64,000 nucleotides of DNA, from contig NZ_LMOP01000010.1 of assembly GCF_001423585.1 (NCBI RefSeq), positions 315,027 through 379,026 on the forward strand. The letters run 5' to 3'. This stretch comes from Xanthomonas sp. Leaf148 (GTDB lineage: Bacteria > Pseudomonadota > Gammaproteobacteria > Xanthomonadales > Xanthomonadaceae). The position numbers and the translations under genes were made by a program. The number at the start of each line of letters is the position of its first letter. The stretch's first letter is position 1. This document shows, in pieces, positions 47,674 through 56,563 of this stretch. Under the pieces are notes generated by a model. It searched no databases, was not told the DNA's origin, and saw only the letters and a program-made list of their open reading frames with translations.

Positions 47674-48357
47674 ATGACCGACCTTTCGCCCGTCCTCACC
47701 ATCGATGGTCCCTCCGGCGCCGGCAAGGGCACAGTGAGCCGCATCGTGGCTGCCCGGCTGGGCTGGCACTACCTCGATTCGGGCGCACTGTATCGCGCGG
47801 TGGGGGTGGCGGCGAGCTGGGCCGATCTGGACGTGTCCGACCCGGCTGCGCTGGTGCGTTGCACCTTCGATACCAAGGTCGAGTTCGACGACGCCGGCGA
47901 AGCGGGCTTGCGGGTCCTGGTCAACGGTGTGGATGCGACCGGCGAATTGCGTCTGGAGACCACTGGTGCCCTGGCCTCGGCGATTGCGGCGATTCCCGAG
48001 GTGCGCGGTGCCCTCAAGGAACGCCAGCGCGCATTCAGGCGCGCACCCGGCCTGGTCGCCGATGGGCGCGACATGGGCACCGTGATCTTCCCGGATGCCG
48101 CATTTAAGGTTTTCCTGACCGCCAGTGCCGAAGAACGTGCGGGCCGTCGTCATAAACAGTTGATGGAAAAGGGTGTTTCGGTTATCTTTGACGACCTGCT
48201 GCGCGAGATCATGGCCCGAGATGCCAGGGATGCCCAGCGGGTGGTGGCGCCATTACGGCCGGCCGAAGACGCCGTGCTCATCGATACCAGCGGAGTAGGG
48301 ATCGAGGATGTCGTCCAGCGTGTGGTCGGGATGTTAGCTGTCCACACGTCGTCGTAA
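47674..48357 (+). CDS. cmk: Cytidylate kinase
   Basis: A 227-residue nucleoside monophosphate kinase. The P-loop [43 protein letters not shown] and the basic LID region ARDARDAQR are family signatures. It phosphorylates CMP and dCMP. The cmk-rpsA-ihfB order here is the conserved gammaproteobacterial arrangement. Confidence 0.96.
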   Translation: MTDLSPVLTIDGPSGAGKGTVSRIVAARLGWHYLDSGALYRAVGVAASWADLDVSDPAALVRCTFDTKVEFDDAGEAGLRVLVNGVDATGELRLETTGALASAIAAIPEVRGALKERQRAFRRAPGLVADGRDMGTVIFPDAAFKVFLTASAEERAGRRHKQLMEKGVSVIFDDLLREIMARDARDAQRVVAPLRPAEDAVLIDTSGVGIEDVVQRVVGMLAVHTSS

Positions 48358-48540
48358 GCGTTTCGCAAGCGGGCATGTCCCGCCGACCGTAAGGCGTTCC
48401 ACAGCTCCGTTGCGCATCCTGCGTGGCGGTTCTACTACTTCTAAACCGACTCGTTGTTGGGGTCGACCAACAGGCTGGGCGGTCCGTATCTGTCGCAACC
48501 CGACGATCAACGCCCGTGTGTTCAACTGAGTAAAATCCAA

Positions 48541-50226
48541 ATGACAGAATCTTTTGCTGAACTGTTCGAAGCCAGTCAAGCCAATCTGGCCAAGCTGAAG
48601 CCGGGCTCGATCGTCACCGGTACCGTCGTGGAAGTGCGCGGCGATGTGGTGGTGATCAACGCAGGCCTGAAGTCCGAAGGCATCGTGCCGATCGAGCAGT
48701 TCCGTAACGACGCTGGCGAGATCGATGTGGGCGTGGGCGACCAGGTCAAGGTTGCGCTGGACTCCATCGAAAACGGCTTCGGCGAGACCGTGTTGTCGCG
48801 CGAGAAAGCCAAGCGCGCGATGGTGTGGGACGAGCTGGAAGAAGCGTTGGAAAAGAACGAAACCATCACCGGCCGCATCAGCGGTAAGGTCAAGGGTGGT
48901 TTCACCGTGGACATCAAGGATGTTCGCGCGTTCCTGCCTGGTTCGCTGGTGGATGTGCGCCCTGTGCGCGACCCGGCCTACCTGGAAGGCAAGGAGCTTG
49001 AGTTCAAGCTGATCAAGCTGGATCGCAAGCGCAACAACGTCGTGGTGTCGCGTCGTGCAGTGGTCGAGAGCGAGCACTCGGAAGAGCGCGAGCAGCTGAT
49101 GGACAAGCTGCAGGAAGGCGCGATCCTGAAGGGTGTCGTCAAGAACCTGACCGATTACGGCGCATTCGTGGACCTGGGCGGTATCGACGGCCTGCTGCAC
49201 ATCACCGACATGGCCTGGAAGCGCGTGCGCCATCCGTCCGAAGTCGTGAACGTCGGCGACGAGCTGGACGTGCGCGTGCTGAAGTTCGATCGCGAGCGTA
49301 ACCGCGTCAGCCTCGGCCTGAAGCAGCTGGGCGAAGATCCGTGGGACAACATCGCGCGTCGTTACCCGGCCAACAGCCGCGTGTTCGGCAAGGTCTCCAA
49401 CGTCACCGATTACGGCGCATTTGTCGAAATCGAGCCGGGCGTCGAAGGTCTGGTGCACGTCTCCGAGATGGATTGGACCAACAAGAACGTCAACCCGTCC
49501 AAGGTTGTGCAGGTTGGTGACGAAGTCGAAGTGATGGTGCTGGATGTGGACGAGGAGCGTCGCCGCATCTCGTTGGGCATGAAGCAGGTTGCCGCCAATC
49601 CGTGGGAAACCTTCGCTGCGACTCACAAGAAGAACGACAAGGTGTCCGGTCAGATCAAGTCGATCACCGACTTCGGCATCTTCATCGGTCTGGACGGCGG
49701 CATCGACGGTCTGGTGCACCTGTCCGACATCAGCTGGAACACCACCGGCGAAGATGTCGTGCGCAACTACAAGAAGGGCGACACGCTGGAAGCCGTCGTG
49801 CTGGCAGTGGACCCGGAGCGCGAGCGCATCAGCCTGGGCGTCAAGCAGCTGGAGCAGGACCCGTTCGGTCAGTACATGGCGTCCAACCCGAAGGGTACGA
49901 AGGTCGAAGGCGTTGTGCGTGAAGTGGATGCCAAGGGCGCCACGATCGACCTCGCCGACGGTATCGAAGGCTACGTTGCTGCACGCGACATCGCCAACGA
50001 ACGCGTCGACGACGCGACTCAGCACCTGAAGGTCGGCGACAAGATCGAAGCTAAGTTTGTGGGCATGGACCGTAAGGGCCGCACCCTGCAGCTGTCGATC
50101 AAGGCCAAGGACGATGCCGAAATGCGCGAGACGCTGGAGGAATATCAGTCCTCCGCTGCGTCGGGCGGCATGACTCAGCTGGGCGCGCTGCTGCGTGCAC
50201 AGTTGAACAGCAACAAGTCCGAGTAA
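48541..50226 (+). CDS. rpsA: 30S ribosomal protein S1
   Basis: A 561-residue protein with six S1 (OB-fold) RNA-binding repeats, each recognisable by VTDYGAFV or [13 protein letters not shown] strands and the (I/V)HxSD(I/M) turn, for example [21 protein letters not shown]1 unfolds mRNA at the ribosome. The start [16 protein letters not shown] at 48541 is conserved; the bases before it (GAGTAAAATCCAA) have no Shine-Dalgarno sequence, as is known for S1 mRNAs that are autoregulated by S1 protein. Confidence 0.97.
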   Translation: MTESFAELFEASQANLAKLKPGSIVTGTVVEVRGDVVVINAGLKSEGIVPIEQFRNDAGEIDVGVGDQVKVALDSIENGFGETVLSREKAKRAMVWDELEEALEKNETITGRISGKVKGGFTVDIKDVRAFLPGSLVDVRPVRDPAYLEGKELEFKLIKLDRKRNNVVVSRRAVVESEHSEEREQLMDKLQEGAILKGVVKNLTDYGAFVDLGGIDGLLHITDMAWKRVRHPSEVVNVGDELDVRVLKFDRERNRVSLGLKQLGEDPWDNIARRYPANSRVFGKVSNVTDYGAFVEIEPGVEGLVHVSEMDWTNKNVNPSKVVQVGDEVEVMVLDVDEERRRISLGMKQVAANPWETFAATHKKNDKVSGQIKSITDFGIFIGLDGGIDGLVHLSDISWNTTGEDVVRNYKKGDTLEAVVLAVDPERERISLGVKQLEQDPFGQYMASNPKGTKVEGVVREVDAKGATIDLADGIEGYVAARDIANERVDDATQHLKVGDKIEAKFVGMDRKGRTLQLSIKAKDDAEMRETLEEYQSSAASGGMTQLGALLRAQLNSNKSE

Positions 50227-50254
50227 GCGCGTAGCGCTCTCGCGAGCGTGATGG

Positions 50255-50280
50255 ATCGGCCCGGGCTTGCCCGGGCCGAT
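50255..50280. terminator. Perfect 12-bp GC-rich hairpin after rpsA
   Basis: ATCGGCCCGGGC (50255-50266) pairs exactly with GCCCGGGCCGAT (50269-50280). There is only a weak T content after it, so partial termination or mRNA protection before ihfB is likely. Confidence 0.65.
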
Positions 50281-50312
50281 TCCGATGTGTCAGTCGAAAA
50301 AAGCAAGTTCCC

Positions 50313-50624
50313 ATGACCAAGTCCGAATTGATTGAAATCCTGGCGCGACGCCAAGCGCATCTGAAGTCGGACGACGTGGATCTGGCGGTGAAGTCACTGC
50401 TGGAAATGATGGGGCAGGCGCTCTCCGATGGTGATCGGATCGAAATCCGCGGGTTTGGCAGTTTTTCGCTGCATTACCGTCCGCCACGTCTGGGGCGCAA
50501 TCCCAAGACCGGCGAATCGGTTGCGCTGCCGGGCAAGCATGTTCCGCATTTCAAGCCGGGCAAGGAATTGCGTGAGCGTGTCAGCTCCGTGGTCCCGGTC
50601 GATCTGGCCGATTCCGCAGACTGA
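50313..50624 (+). CDS. ihfB: Integration host factor beta subunit
   Basis: A 103-residue HU/IHF-family DNA-bending protein. [20 protein letters not shown], then [20 protein letters not shown] and [20 protein letters not shown] are the IHF-beta signatures, with the intercalating proline in NPKTG. It acts as a heterodimer with IhfA in recombination and promoter architecture. The position after rpsA is conserved. Confidence 0.97.
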   Translation: MTKSELIEILARRQAHLKSDDVDLAVKSLLEMMGQALSDGDRIEIRGFGSFSLHYRPPRLGRNPKTGESVALPGKHVPHFKPGKELRERVSSVVPVDLADSAD

Positions 50625-50690
50625 GGCGGCTCTACCGCTGCGTTTATGTCGGCTCGGTTAAGCTAGGCGCCTTCCCGACGGAGTCGCGCG

Positions 50691-50996
50691 ATGAAGGTGT
50701 TTCGCTTGCTGGTGATGCTGGCTTTCTTGTTGGTCGGCCTGGTTATCGGTGCGGTCAATTCCCAGGACATCACTCTCGATTTCCTGTTTTCTAGTGTGCA
50801 CACGAGTTCCGGGGTGGCGATCATCGTCGCGCTGCTGGTCGGTGTGTTGATCGGTGCCGGCATGGTGCTGGTCAGTGTGGTCATTCCTCTCTATTCCAAG
50901 CTGCGCCAGGCCAACAAGGCTGTTGCGGTCAGCCGCGCCGACGCCAGGCCCATCCCGCCTGCCGCAGTCGAGCCGCGCCCTCTCGATGGACTCTAA
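50691..50996 (+). CDS. lapA: LapA family (DUF1049) inner-membrane protein
   Basis: A 101-residue protein with two membrane helices, MKVFRLLVMLAFLLVGLVIG and a second near residues 40-65, joined by NSQDITLDFLF. LapA works with LapB, encoded 6 bases later, in lipopolysaccharide assembly and in controlling LpxC turnover. Confidence 0.9.
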   Translation: MKVFRLLVMLAFLLVGLVIGAVNSQDITLDFLFSSVHTSSGVAIIVALLVGVLIGAGMVLVSVVIPLYSKLRQANKAVAVSRADARPIPPAAVEPRPLDGL

Positions 50997-51002
50997 GCAC
51001 GT

Positions 51003-52181
51003 ATGGACTTCCTGACCGAGTGGTTCTGGTTTTTCCTGTTTTTACCGCTGGCGGCGCTCAGTGGCTGGATCGTCGGCCGCCGTGGGGGGCAGCGTCATGG
51101 CGACACTCAGGTCAGCCGACTGTCCAGCACCTATTTTCGTGGTCTGAACTATCTGCTCAACGAGCAGCCGGACAAGGCGATCGAGCTGTTTTTGCATATT
51201 GCCGAGCTGGATAAGGAAACCTTCGAGACGCAGGTCGCACTGGGTCACCTGTTTCGCCGCCGCGGGGAGGTCGATCGCGCCATCCGCCTGCATCAGGGCC
51301 TGGTGCAGCGCGCCGACCTGACCGATCAACAGCGGGTCCAGGCCTTGCTGGCGCTGGGCGAGGACTACATGAAGTCCGGTCTGCTGGATCGCGCCGAAAC
51401 GGTCTTTACCGAGCTTGCGCAGCTGGATCAACGCGCGCCGCAGGCGCTGCGTCACCTGATCGGCATCTATCAGGCCGAGCGCGATTGGGAAAAGGCGATC
51501 GACAACGCCACCCGCTACGAAGAAGTCACCGGCGAGCCGATGGGCAAGCTGATCTCGCAGTTCGAATGCGAGCTGGCCGATCGATATCGCGGACTGGGCA
51601 AGGTCGACGAAGCCTTGCAGGCGATCGCGCGTGCGTATCAGGCCGACGGCACGTCGGTCCGCGCCGGCATTCTGGAGGGGCGCATCGAAGCCGAGCGCGG
51701 CCATAACGAGGCCGCCGTGCGTGCCTTCGAGCGCGCCGCACGGCACGACCCGGAGTATCTGCCGGAAATCATTCCTGCCCTGATGGCCGCCTATCGGAGC
51801 GTCGGCGACATTGCCGGCGCACGTAATTTCCTGTCGGAGATGACCGAGCACTACCGCGGTATCGCACCGGTGCTGGCGCTGACCCAGTTGATGGAGGCGC
51901 AGGATGGGGTTGCGCCCGCGCTGGCTTATCTCGGTCGTCAGCTCAAGGACCGGCCATCGGTGCGCGGCGAGTCGGCGTTGATCGACCTGACGCTTGCCGA
52001 AGGCAGCGACCCGGTTGGCACCTTGAACGATCTCAAGCACATCACCGACCAGCTATTGGTGCGTAACCCCAGCTACCGTTGCACTCGTTGTGGGTTCGGC
52101 GCAAAAACCCACCATTGGCAATGCCCGAGCTGCAAGGAGTGGGGCACCGTCAAACCGCTGTTGAACTACGCGGTGGTGTAA
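51003..52181 (+). CDS. lapB: Lipopolysaccharide assembly protein LapB
   Basis: A 392-residue protein: an N-terminal membrane anchor (WFWFFLFLPLAALSGWIVGR), about nine tetratricopeptide repeats (for example SSTYFRGLNYLLNEQPDKAI), and a C-terminal rubredoxin-like zinc domain with CTRCGFGAKTHHWQCPSCKE. LapB (YciM) guides FtsH-mediated degradation of LpxC and so tunes LPS synthesis. The four cysteines of the metal site are intact. Confidence 0.95.
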   Translation: MDFLTEWFWFFLFLPLAALSGWIVGRRGGQRHGDTQVSRLSSTYFRGLNYLLNEQPDKAIELFLHIAELDKETFETQVALGHLFRRRGEVDRAIRLHQGLVQRADLTDQQRVQALLALGEDYMKSGLLDRAETVFTELAQLDQRAPQALRHLIGIYQAERDWEKAIDNATRYEEVTGEPMGKLISQFECELADRYRGLGKVDEALQAIARAYQADGTSVRAGILEGRIEAERGHNEAAVRAFERAARHDPEYLPEIIPALMAAYRSVGDIAGARNFLSEMTEHYRGIAPVLALTQLMEAQDGVAPALAYLGRQLKDRPSVRGESALIDLTLAEGSDPVGTLNDLKHITDQLLVRNPSYRCTRCGFGAKTHHWQCPSCKEWGTVKPLLNYAVV

Positions 52182-52606
52182 GGCGTGTTTCTGTCTGTTC
52201 GGCACACGGCGTTTAGAGCGACTGCCAAAACGACTAAGCAGTCGCCAGGCGAGCGCGGCCGGTGCCCGGAATCAGCATGTACCACTCGTGCACTCCGGTT
52301 CCTGCGCGCCGTCCACATTCGTCTGTCAGCCGCCTGCGAGGTCTTGTTAGCCGCTGTTGGTTTGATCGACTCGCGCATCGCGCGCCGTCGTAGCTTGCGT
52401 CGGCGCCAATCATGTGCCGTGGCAATCCGCTGGCTGGCAGCTGCGCAGATGTCACCTGCACCACTGCGCCGTGTGCTGCCCGATGCCTCCGATCTGGGTC
52501 GGGTCCGCTTGCAGCTTTGGCCATTTCTTCTGCGCGGTTCTCTTATGCGTGATTCGAAAAAGCGCACGTCATATGCCCGTGGTCCTGAGAGCGGTGATAC
52601 GCGCTG
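52182..52606. other. Intergenic region with dispersed repeat and no supported gene
   Basis: This 425-base gap between lapB and the sugar-phosphate transferase holds the 141-base repeat copy B and about 250 further bases without recognisable features. A plus-strand open frame crosses it, but its translation is mostly repeat sequence and shows no family similarity. Confidence 0.5.
52216..52356. repeat. 141-bp dispersed repeat with terminal inverted repeats, copy B (MITE-like)
   Basis: Same length as the element at 7248-7388 and alignable to it without gaps. It begins GAGCGACTGCCAAAAC and ends TCTTGTTAGCCGCTG, with shared core GGCCGGTGC-CGGAATC and CACTCCGGTTCCT. The left end is more degenerate than in copy A. 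Confidence 0.75.
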
Positions 52607-53581
52607 ATGCCTCAGATCTGGCTCTGGTGCGCCTTGCACGTAATCGTTGCGGCGCTTGGAACGTGGCTGCTGCGACGGTATGCGTTGCATCGTCGCCTGC
52701 TCGATGAACCCGGCGAGCGGCGTAGCCACGTGGTTGCCACTCCGCGTGGTGGCGGCATGGCGATCGTTGCCGCGATCCTGCTGGGTTGCGCTGCGGCCAG
52801 CCTGCTGTGGCCAGCGGCACGCATGGTGGTCGGCTGGTTCGCGGTCGGGTTGTTCCTGGTGGCCGGCGTCGGTTGGTGGGACGACCATCGGCCGTTGTCG
52901 GCCAGGCTGCGGTTTGCGATCCATCTGGCCGCATCCGTATCGCTTGGATTGCTGGTCACGTACTGCACGGGCAATGCATGGGATGGCGTGCTCAGCGCCG
53001 TCGCGTCGGTGGTGCTGATCAATGTGTGGAACTTCATGGACGGCATCAACGGACTAGCCGCCAGCCAGGCCGCGCTGGCCGCACTGGCATTTGCGGCGGT
53101 GGCTCCGGCAGCCTGGTCGCTGGCTGGTCTGGCGGTAGCGGCAGCATGTCTGGGGTTTCTTCCGTTCAACTTCCCGCGTGCGCGCATCTTCCTCGGCGAC
53201 GGTGGCAGCGGTGCGCTGGGGTATGTTCTGGCCGCGTTGCTTGCGCTGAACGTCGCAGGCGGGCAGGTCAGCTGGTGGATCGGTTGGTTGCCGCTGACTG
53301 CCTTCCTTGTGGACGCCGGCTTCACGCTACTGTCTCGCATGCTCGCCGGGCAGCGCTGGTGGGAGCCGCACGCGCAACACGTGTATCAACGCCTGGCGCG
53401 CCGGCTTGGAACGCATGTTCCGGTAACCGCTGTTTATTTCGCTTTCAGCGTCGCTGCCGTCTGCTTGTATGTGTTACTTCGTCATGATGTGTTTGGTCAG
53501 CAAGTCTGGGCAGCCGTGGTGTGGGGCCTGGGCGCTAGTGCCAGTTGGTATTTTCTGCGCGATGGATTGCGCAATTCCTGA
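52607..53581 (+). CDS. Polyprenyl-phosphate sugar-1-phosphate transferase (WecA/WbpL family)
   Basis: A 324-residue polytopic membrane protein of the MraY/WecA family. Key motifs are RRSHVVATPRGGGMAI, GWWDDHRPLSARLRF with the DD pair, NVWNFMDGINGLAA and RIFLGDGGSGALGYV with the catalytic Asp. Near the C terminus the basic HAQHVYQRLARRLG contacts the nucleotide sugar. It transfers an N-acetylhexosamine phosphate (GlcNAc, QuiNAc or FucNAc) to undecaprenyl phosphate, the first step of O-antigen or capsule synthesis. The next gene would make the unusual sugar. Confidence 0.9.
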   Translation: MPQIWLWCALHVIVAALGTWLLRRYALHRRLLDEPGERRSHVVATPRGGGMAIVAAILLGCAAASLLWPAARMVVGWFAVGLFLVAGVGWWDDHRPLSARLRFAIHLAASVSLGLLVTYCTGNAWDGVLSAVASVVLINVWNFMDGINGLAASQAALAALAFAAVAPAAWSLAGLAVAAACLGFLPFNFPRARIFLGDGGSGALGYVLAALLALNVAGGQVSWWIGWLPLTAFLVDAGFTLLSRMLAGQRWWEPHAQHVYQRLARRLGTHVPVTAVYFAFSVAAVCLYVLLRHDVFGQQVWAAVVWGLGASASWYFLRDGLRNS

Positions 53582-53594
53582 GTAATGGATTCTT

Positions 53595-55502
53595 ATGATT
53601 TCCTGGCGTGACCGTTTGACCAAGGCGCTGCCGCAAGTTGCAGTGGTAGTACACGACCTTCTGATGGTCTGGGTGTGCTGGCAACTGTTGCATGCGGGTC
53701 GCTACTCGATGCTGCGCGAAGCACCGGACCTTCCTCTTTGGGATTGGCGCACCGCCGTGGTCCTGGTGGCACAGGGGCTGGTGTTCTGGAAGATGGGTTT
53801 GTACCGCGGGCTTTGGCGCTTTGCATCGGTGCCTGACCTCTGGAACATCTTCAAGTCGAGCTTCCTCGGCTTGGTGGCGATCGTGCTGGCGTTGTCGTAC
53901 GACCGCCTGGACGGCGTGCCGCTCTCGGTACTGGTGGTCTATCCGTTCGCGCTGTCGGCGCTGCTCGGGACGCCGCGTCTGCTGTATCGCGCCTGGAAGG
54001 ATTATCAAATCGCACATTCCGGGGATGCGGCGCAACGCGTGCTGATCCTGGGCGCCGGACGCGCTGCTGAAGGTCTGGTGCGCGATCTTCGCCGCACCGG
54101 TACCTTCGTGCCGGTCGGCTTTCTGGACGATGCCAACAACCTGCACGGCGCCAAGATCCAGGGCCTTAACGTGCTGGGCAATCTGGATCAGGCCGCTTCG
54201 ATTGCCAAGGAAACCGCCGCCAAGCTGCTGGTGATCGCGATTCCCTCGCTCGATGCCTCCGGCATGCAGCGGGTGGTGGCGATCTGCGAGAGCACCGGCC
54301 TGCCGTTCCGGATGGTGCCCAAGCTGATCAATGTGCTGGAAGGCCGTTCGCTGCCGGGCGAATTGAAGGAGGTTGCCATCGAGGACCTGCTCAATCGCAA
54401 GCCAGTGACGCCGGACTGGCGATTGATCCGCGACTGGCTGACCAACAAGACCGTGATGGTAACCGGTGCCGGCGGTTCGATCGGTTCGGAAGTCTGTCGC
54501 CAGTGTGCGCGTCACGGTGCGCGTCGCATCGTGCTGCTGGAAATCGATGAGCTGGCGTTGCTGACCATCGATTCGGATCTGCGTCGCTTGTTCCCGGATA
54601 TCGAAGTGGTGCGGGTGCTTGGCGATTGCGGCGACCCGGCCGTGGTGGCGCATGCATTGAACACCGCCGCCCCGGACGCGGTGTTCCATGCCGCCGCGTA
54701 CAAGCAGGTGCCGTTGCTGGAAGAACAGCTGCGCGAGGCCGTACGCAACAATGTGCTGGCGACCGAGAACGTGGCGCGCGCCTGTCAGCGCGCACGCATC
54801 GAAACCTTTGTATTTATTTCCACCGACAAGGCGGTCGAGCCGGTCAACGTACTTGGCGCAAGCAAGCGCTACGCGGAGATGATCTGCCAGAGCCTTGATG
54901 CGCGCGATGCGCCAACGCGCTTCATCACCGTGCGCTTCGGTAACGTGCTGGATTCGGCTGGCAGCGTGGTGCCGTTGTTCCGCGAGCAGATCCGCCAGGG
55001 TGGCCCGGTCACGGTGACGCACCCGGACGTGACCCGCTACTTCATGACCATTCCCGAAGCGTGCCAATTGGTGATCCAGGCAGCTGCCTCGGCGTCGCAT
55101 GGCGCGATCTATACGCTTGACATGGGCGAACCGGTGCCGATCCGTCTGCTTGCCGAGCAGATGATCCGTCTTGCCGGCAAGCAGCCGGGCAAGGATGTGG
55201 CGATTCTCTACACCGGATTACGTCCTGGCGAAAAGCTGCATGAAACGCTGTTCTATTCCGACGAAGACTATCGCCCGACCGCGCATCCCAAGATTCTGGA
55301 AGCCGGCGTGCGCGAGTTCTCGCACGAGCAGGTGTTGCAGCTGGTGACGCGTTTGCGCGAGGCGGTTAATCGCTATGACATCAAGGCAATGGAGACTGTG
55401 CTGGGCAGCCTGATGCCGGATTTTGCGGCTGCTCGACGGAAAGTCGACGCGCGATCTGATACGGTCGTTCCATTCCCCGCACGTGAGGTCAGAAGACTGT
55501 AA
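53595..55502 (+). CDS. Nucleotide-sugar 4,6-dehydratase (CapD/WbpM family)
   Basis: A 635-residue membrane-anchored protein. About four N-terminal hydrophobic segments and a first Rossmann-like domain (VLILGAGRAAEGLVRDLR) precede the SDR dehydratase domain with MVTGAGGSIGSEVCRQ, HAAAYKQVPLLE, STDKAVEPVNVLGASKRYAE and the PGEKLHETLF loop. WbpM-type enzymes convert UDP-GlcNAc to UDP-4-keto-6-deoxy-GlcNAc for surface polysaccharides. In the catalytic segment the SDR tyrosine position holds Leu (NVLGASK) where WbpM has Met. The frame runs straight into galU (TAATG overlap). Confidence 0.92.
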   Translation: MISWRDRLTKALPQVAVVVHDLLMVWVCWQLLHAGRYSMLREAPDLPLWDWRTAVVLVAQGLVFWKMGLYRGLWRFASVPDLWNIFKSSFLGLVAIVLALSYDRLDGVPLSVLVVYPFALSALLGTPRLLYRAWKDYQIAHSGDAAQRVLILGAGRAAEGLVRDLRRTGTFVPVGFLDDANNLHGAKIQGLNVLGNLDQAASIAKETAAKLLVIAIPSLDASGMQRVVAICESTGLPFRMVPKLINVLEGRSLPGELKEVAIEDLLNRKPVTPDWRLIRDWLTNKTVMVTGAGGSIGSEVCRQCARHGARRIVLLEIDELALLTIDSDLRRLFPDIEVVRVLGDCGDPAVVAHALNTAAPDAVFHAAAYKQVPLLEEQLREAVRNNVLATENVARACQRARIETFVFISTDKAVEPVNVLGASKRYAEMICQSLDARDAPTRFITVRFGNVLDSAGSVVPLFREQIRQGGPVTVTHPDVTRYFMTIPEACQLVIQAAASASHGAIYTLDMGEPVPIRLLAEQMIRLAGKQPGKDVAILYTGLRPGEKLHETLFYSDEDYRPTAHPKILEAGVREFSHEQVLQLVTRLREAVNRYDIKAMETVLGSLMPDFAAARRKVDARSDTVVPFPAREVRRL

Positions 55503-56395
55503 TGAGCCAGCGTATTCGCAAGGCCGTATTCCCCGTCGCAGGTCTTGGGACCCGCTTTCTTCCGGCCACCAAGACGGTGCCGAAGGAAATGCTGCCAATC
55601 ATCGACAAACCATTGATCCAGTACGCTGTCGACGAGGCCATCCAGGCCGGCTGCGATACGCTGATCTTCGTCACCAATCGGTATAAGCATTCGATTGCCG
55701 ACTACTTCGACAAGGCCTACGAGCTGGAGCAGAAGCTCGAGCGTGCAGGCAAGCTGGAGCAGCTGGAACTGGTGCGTCATGCGTTGCCAGAAGGCGTTCG
55801 CGCCATTTTTGTGACGCAGGCCGAGGCGCTGGGTTTGGGCCACGCGGTGTTGTGTGCGAAGGCAGTGGTCGGCGATGAGCCGTTCGCCGTGTTGTTGGCG
55901 GACGATCTGATGTGGAACCGCGGCGATGCCGCGCTGACCCAGATGGCCGATGTGGCCGAAGCATCCGGCGGCAGCGTCATCGCCGTGGAAGATGTGCCGC
56001 ACGACAAGACCGCCAGCTACGGCATTGTTTCCACCGATACATTCGACGGCCGCAAGGGCCGCATCAATGCGATCGTCGAAAAGCCCAAGCCGGAAGTGGC
56101 GCCGAGCAACCTGGCCGTGGTCGGCCGCTATGTGCTCAGCCCGAAGATTTTTGAGTTGCTGGAAGCGACCGGTGCAGGCGCCGGCGGCGAGATCCAGCTG
56201 ACCGATGCGATTGCCGAGCTGTTGAAGAAAGAACAGGTCGATGCATTCCGCTTCGAGGGCCGTCGTTTCGATTGCGGCGCGCACATCGGCTTGATCGAAG
56301 CGACTGTCCACTTTGCGCTCCAGCACGAGAAGCATGGTGGGCCGGCAAAGGAAATTCTGCGTAACGCATTGGCCCAGGCCGACGCGCGCGACTGA
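55502..56395 (+). CDS. galU: UTP-glucose-1-phosphate uridylyltransferase
   Basis: A 297-residue enzyme making UDP-glucose from UTP and glucose 1-phosphate. AVFPVAGLGTRFLPATKTVP with the nucleotide-binding GLGTRFLP, then KEMLPIIDKPLIQYAVDEA, AEALGLGHAVLCA and RFDCGAHIGLIEA are hallmarks. UDP-glucose feeds xanthan, LPS and glucan synthesis in xanthomonads. Its ATG overlaps the dehydratase stop (TAATG). Confidence 0.97.
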   Translation: MSQRIRKAVFPVAGLGTRFLPATKTVPKEMLPIIDKPLIQYAVDEAIQAGCDTLIFVTNRYKHSIADYFDKAYELEQKLERAGKLEQLELVRHALPEGVRAIFVTQAEALGLGHAVLCAKAVVGDEPFAVLLADDLMWNRGDAALTQMADVAEASGGSVIAVEDVPHDKTASYGIVSTDTFDGRKGRINAIVEKPKPEVAPSNLAVVGRYVLSPKIFELLEATGAGAGGEIQLTDAIAELLKKEQVDAFRFEGRRFDCGAHIGLIEATVHFALQHEKHGGPAKEILRNALAQADARD

Positions 56396-56420
56396 TCGCT
56401 TAGTCACTGTTTTATCGCGA

Positions 56421-56446
56421 ACGACGCCATCCGGCGTCGTTTGTCG
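56421..56446 (+). terminator. Terminator after galU
   Basis: ACGACGCC (56421-56428) pairs with GGCGTCGT (56433-56440) around ATCC, followed by TTGTCGTTT. It begins 25 bases after the galU stop. Confidence 0.75.
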
Positions 56447-56563
56447 TTTAGGCGTCCCGATCAAAGTGCGAGTGCTCGGTGGAAACGATGGCGCCTAAGC
56501 TGCTCGGCGCAACAAGCAAGCAGATGCAAGGCGTCCCCGTGCGCGTGTCGTTAGAATCCGGGT

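Noticed and set aside
52185..52607. Plus-strand frame between lapB and the sugar-phosphate transferase
   Set aside because: Much of it is the 141-base repeat, and a similar peptide appears in the cydD leader only because the repeat is read in the same frame.
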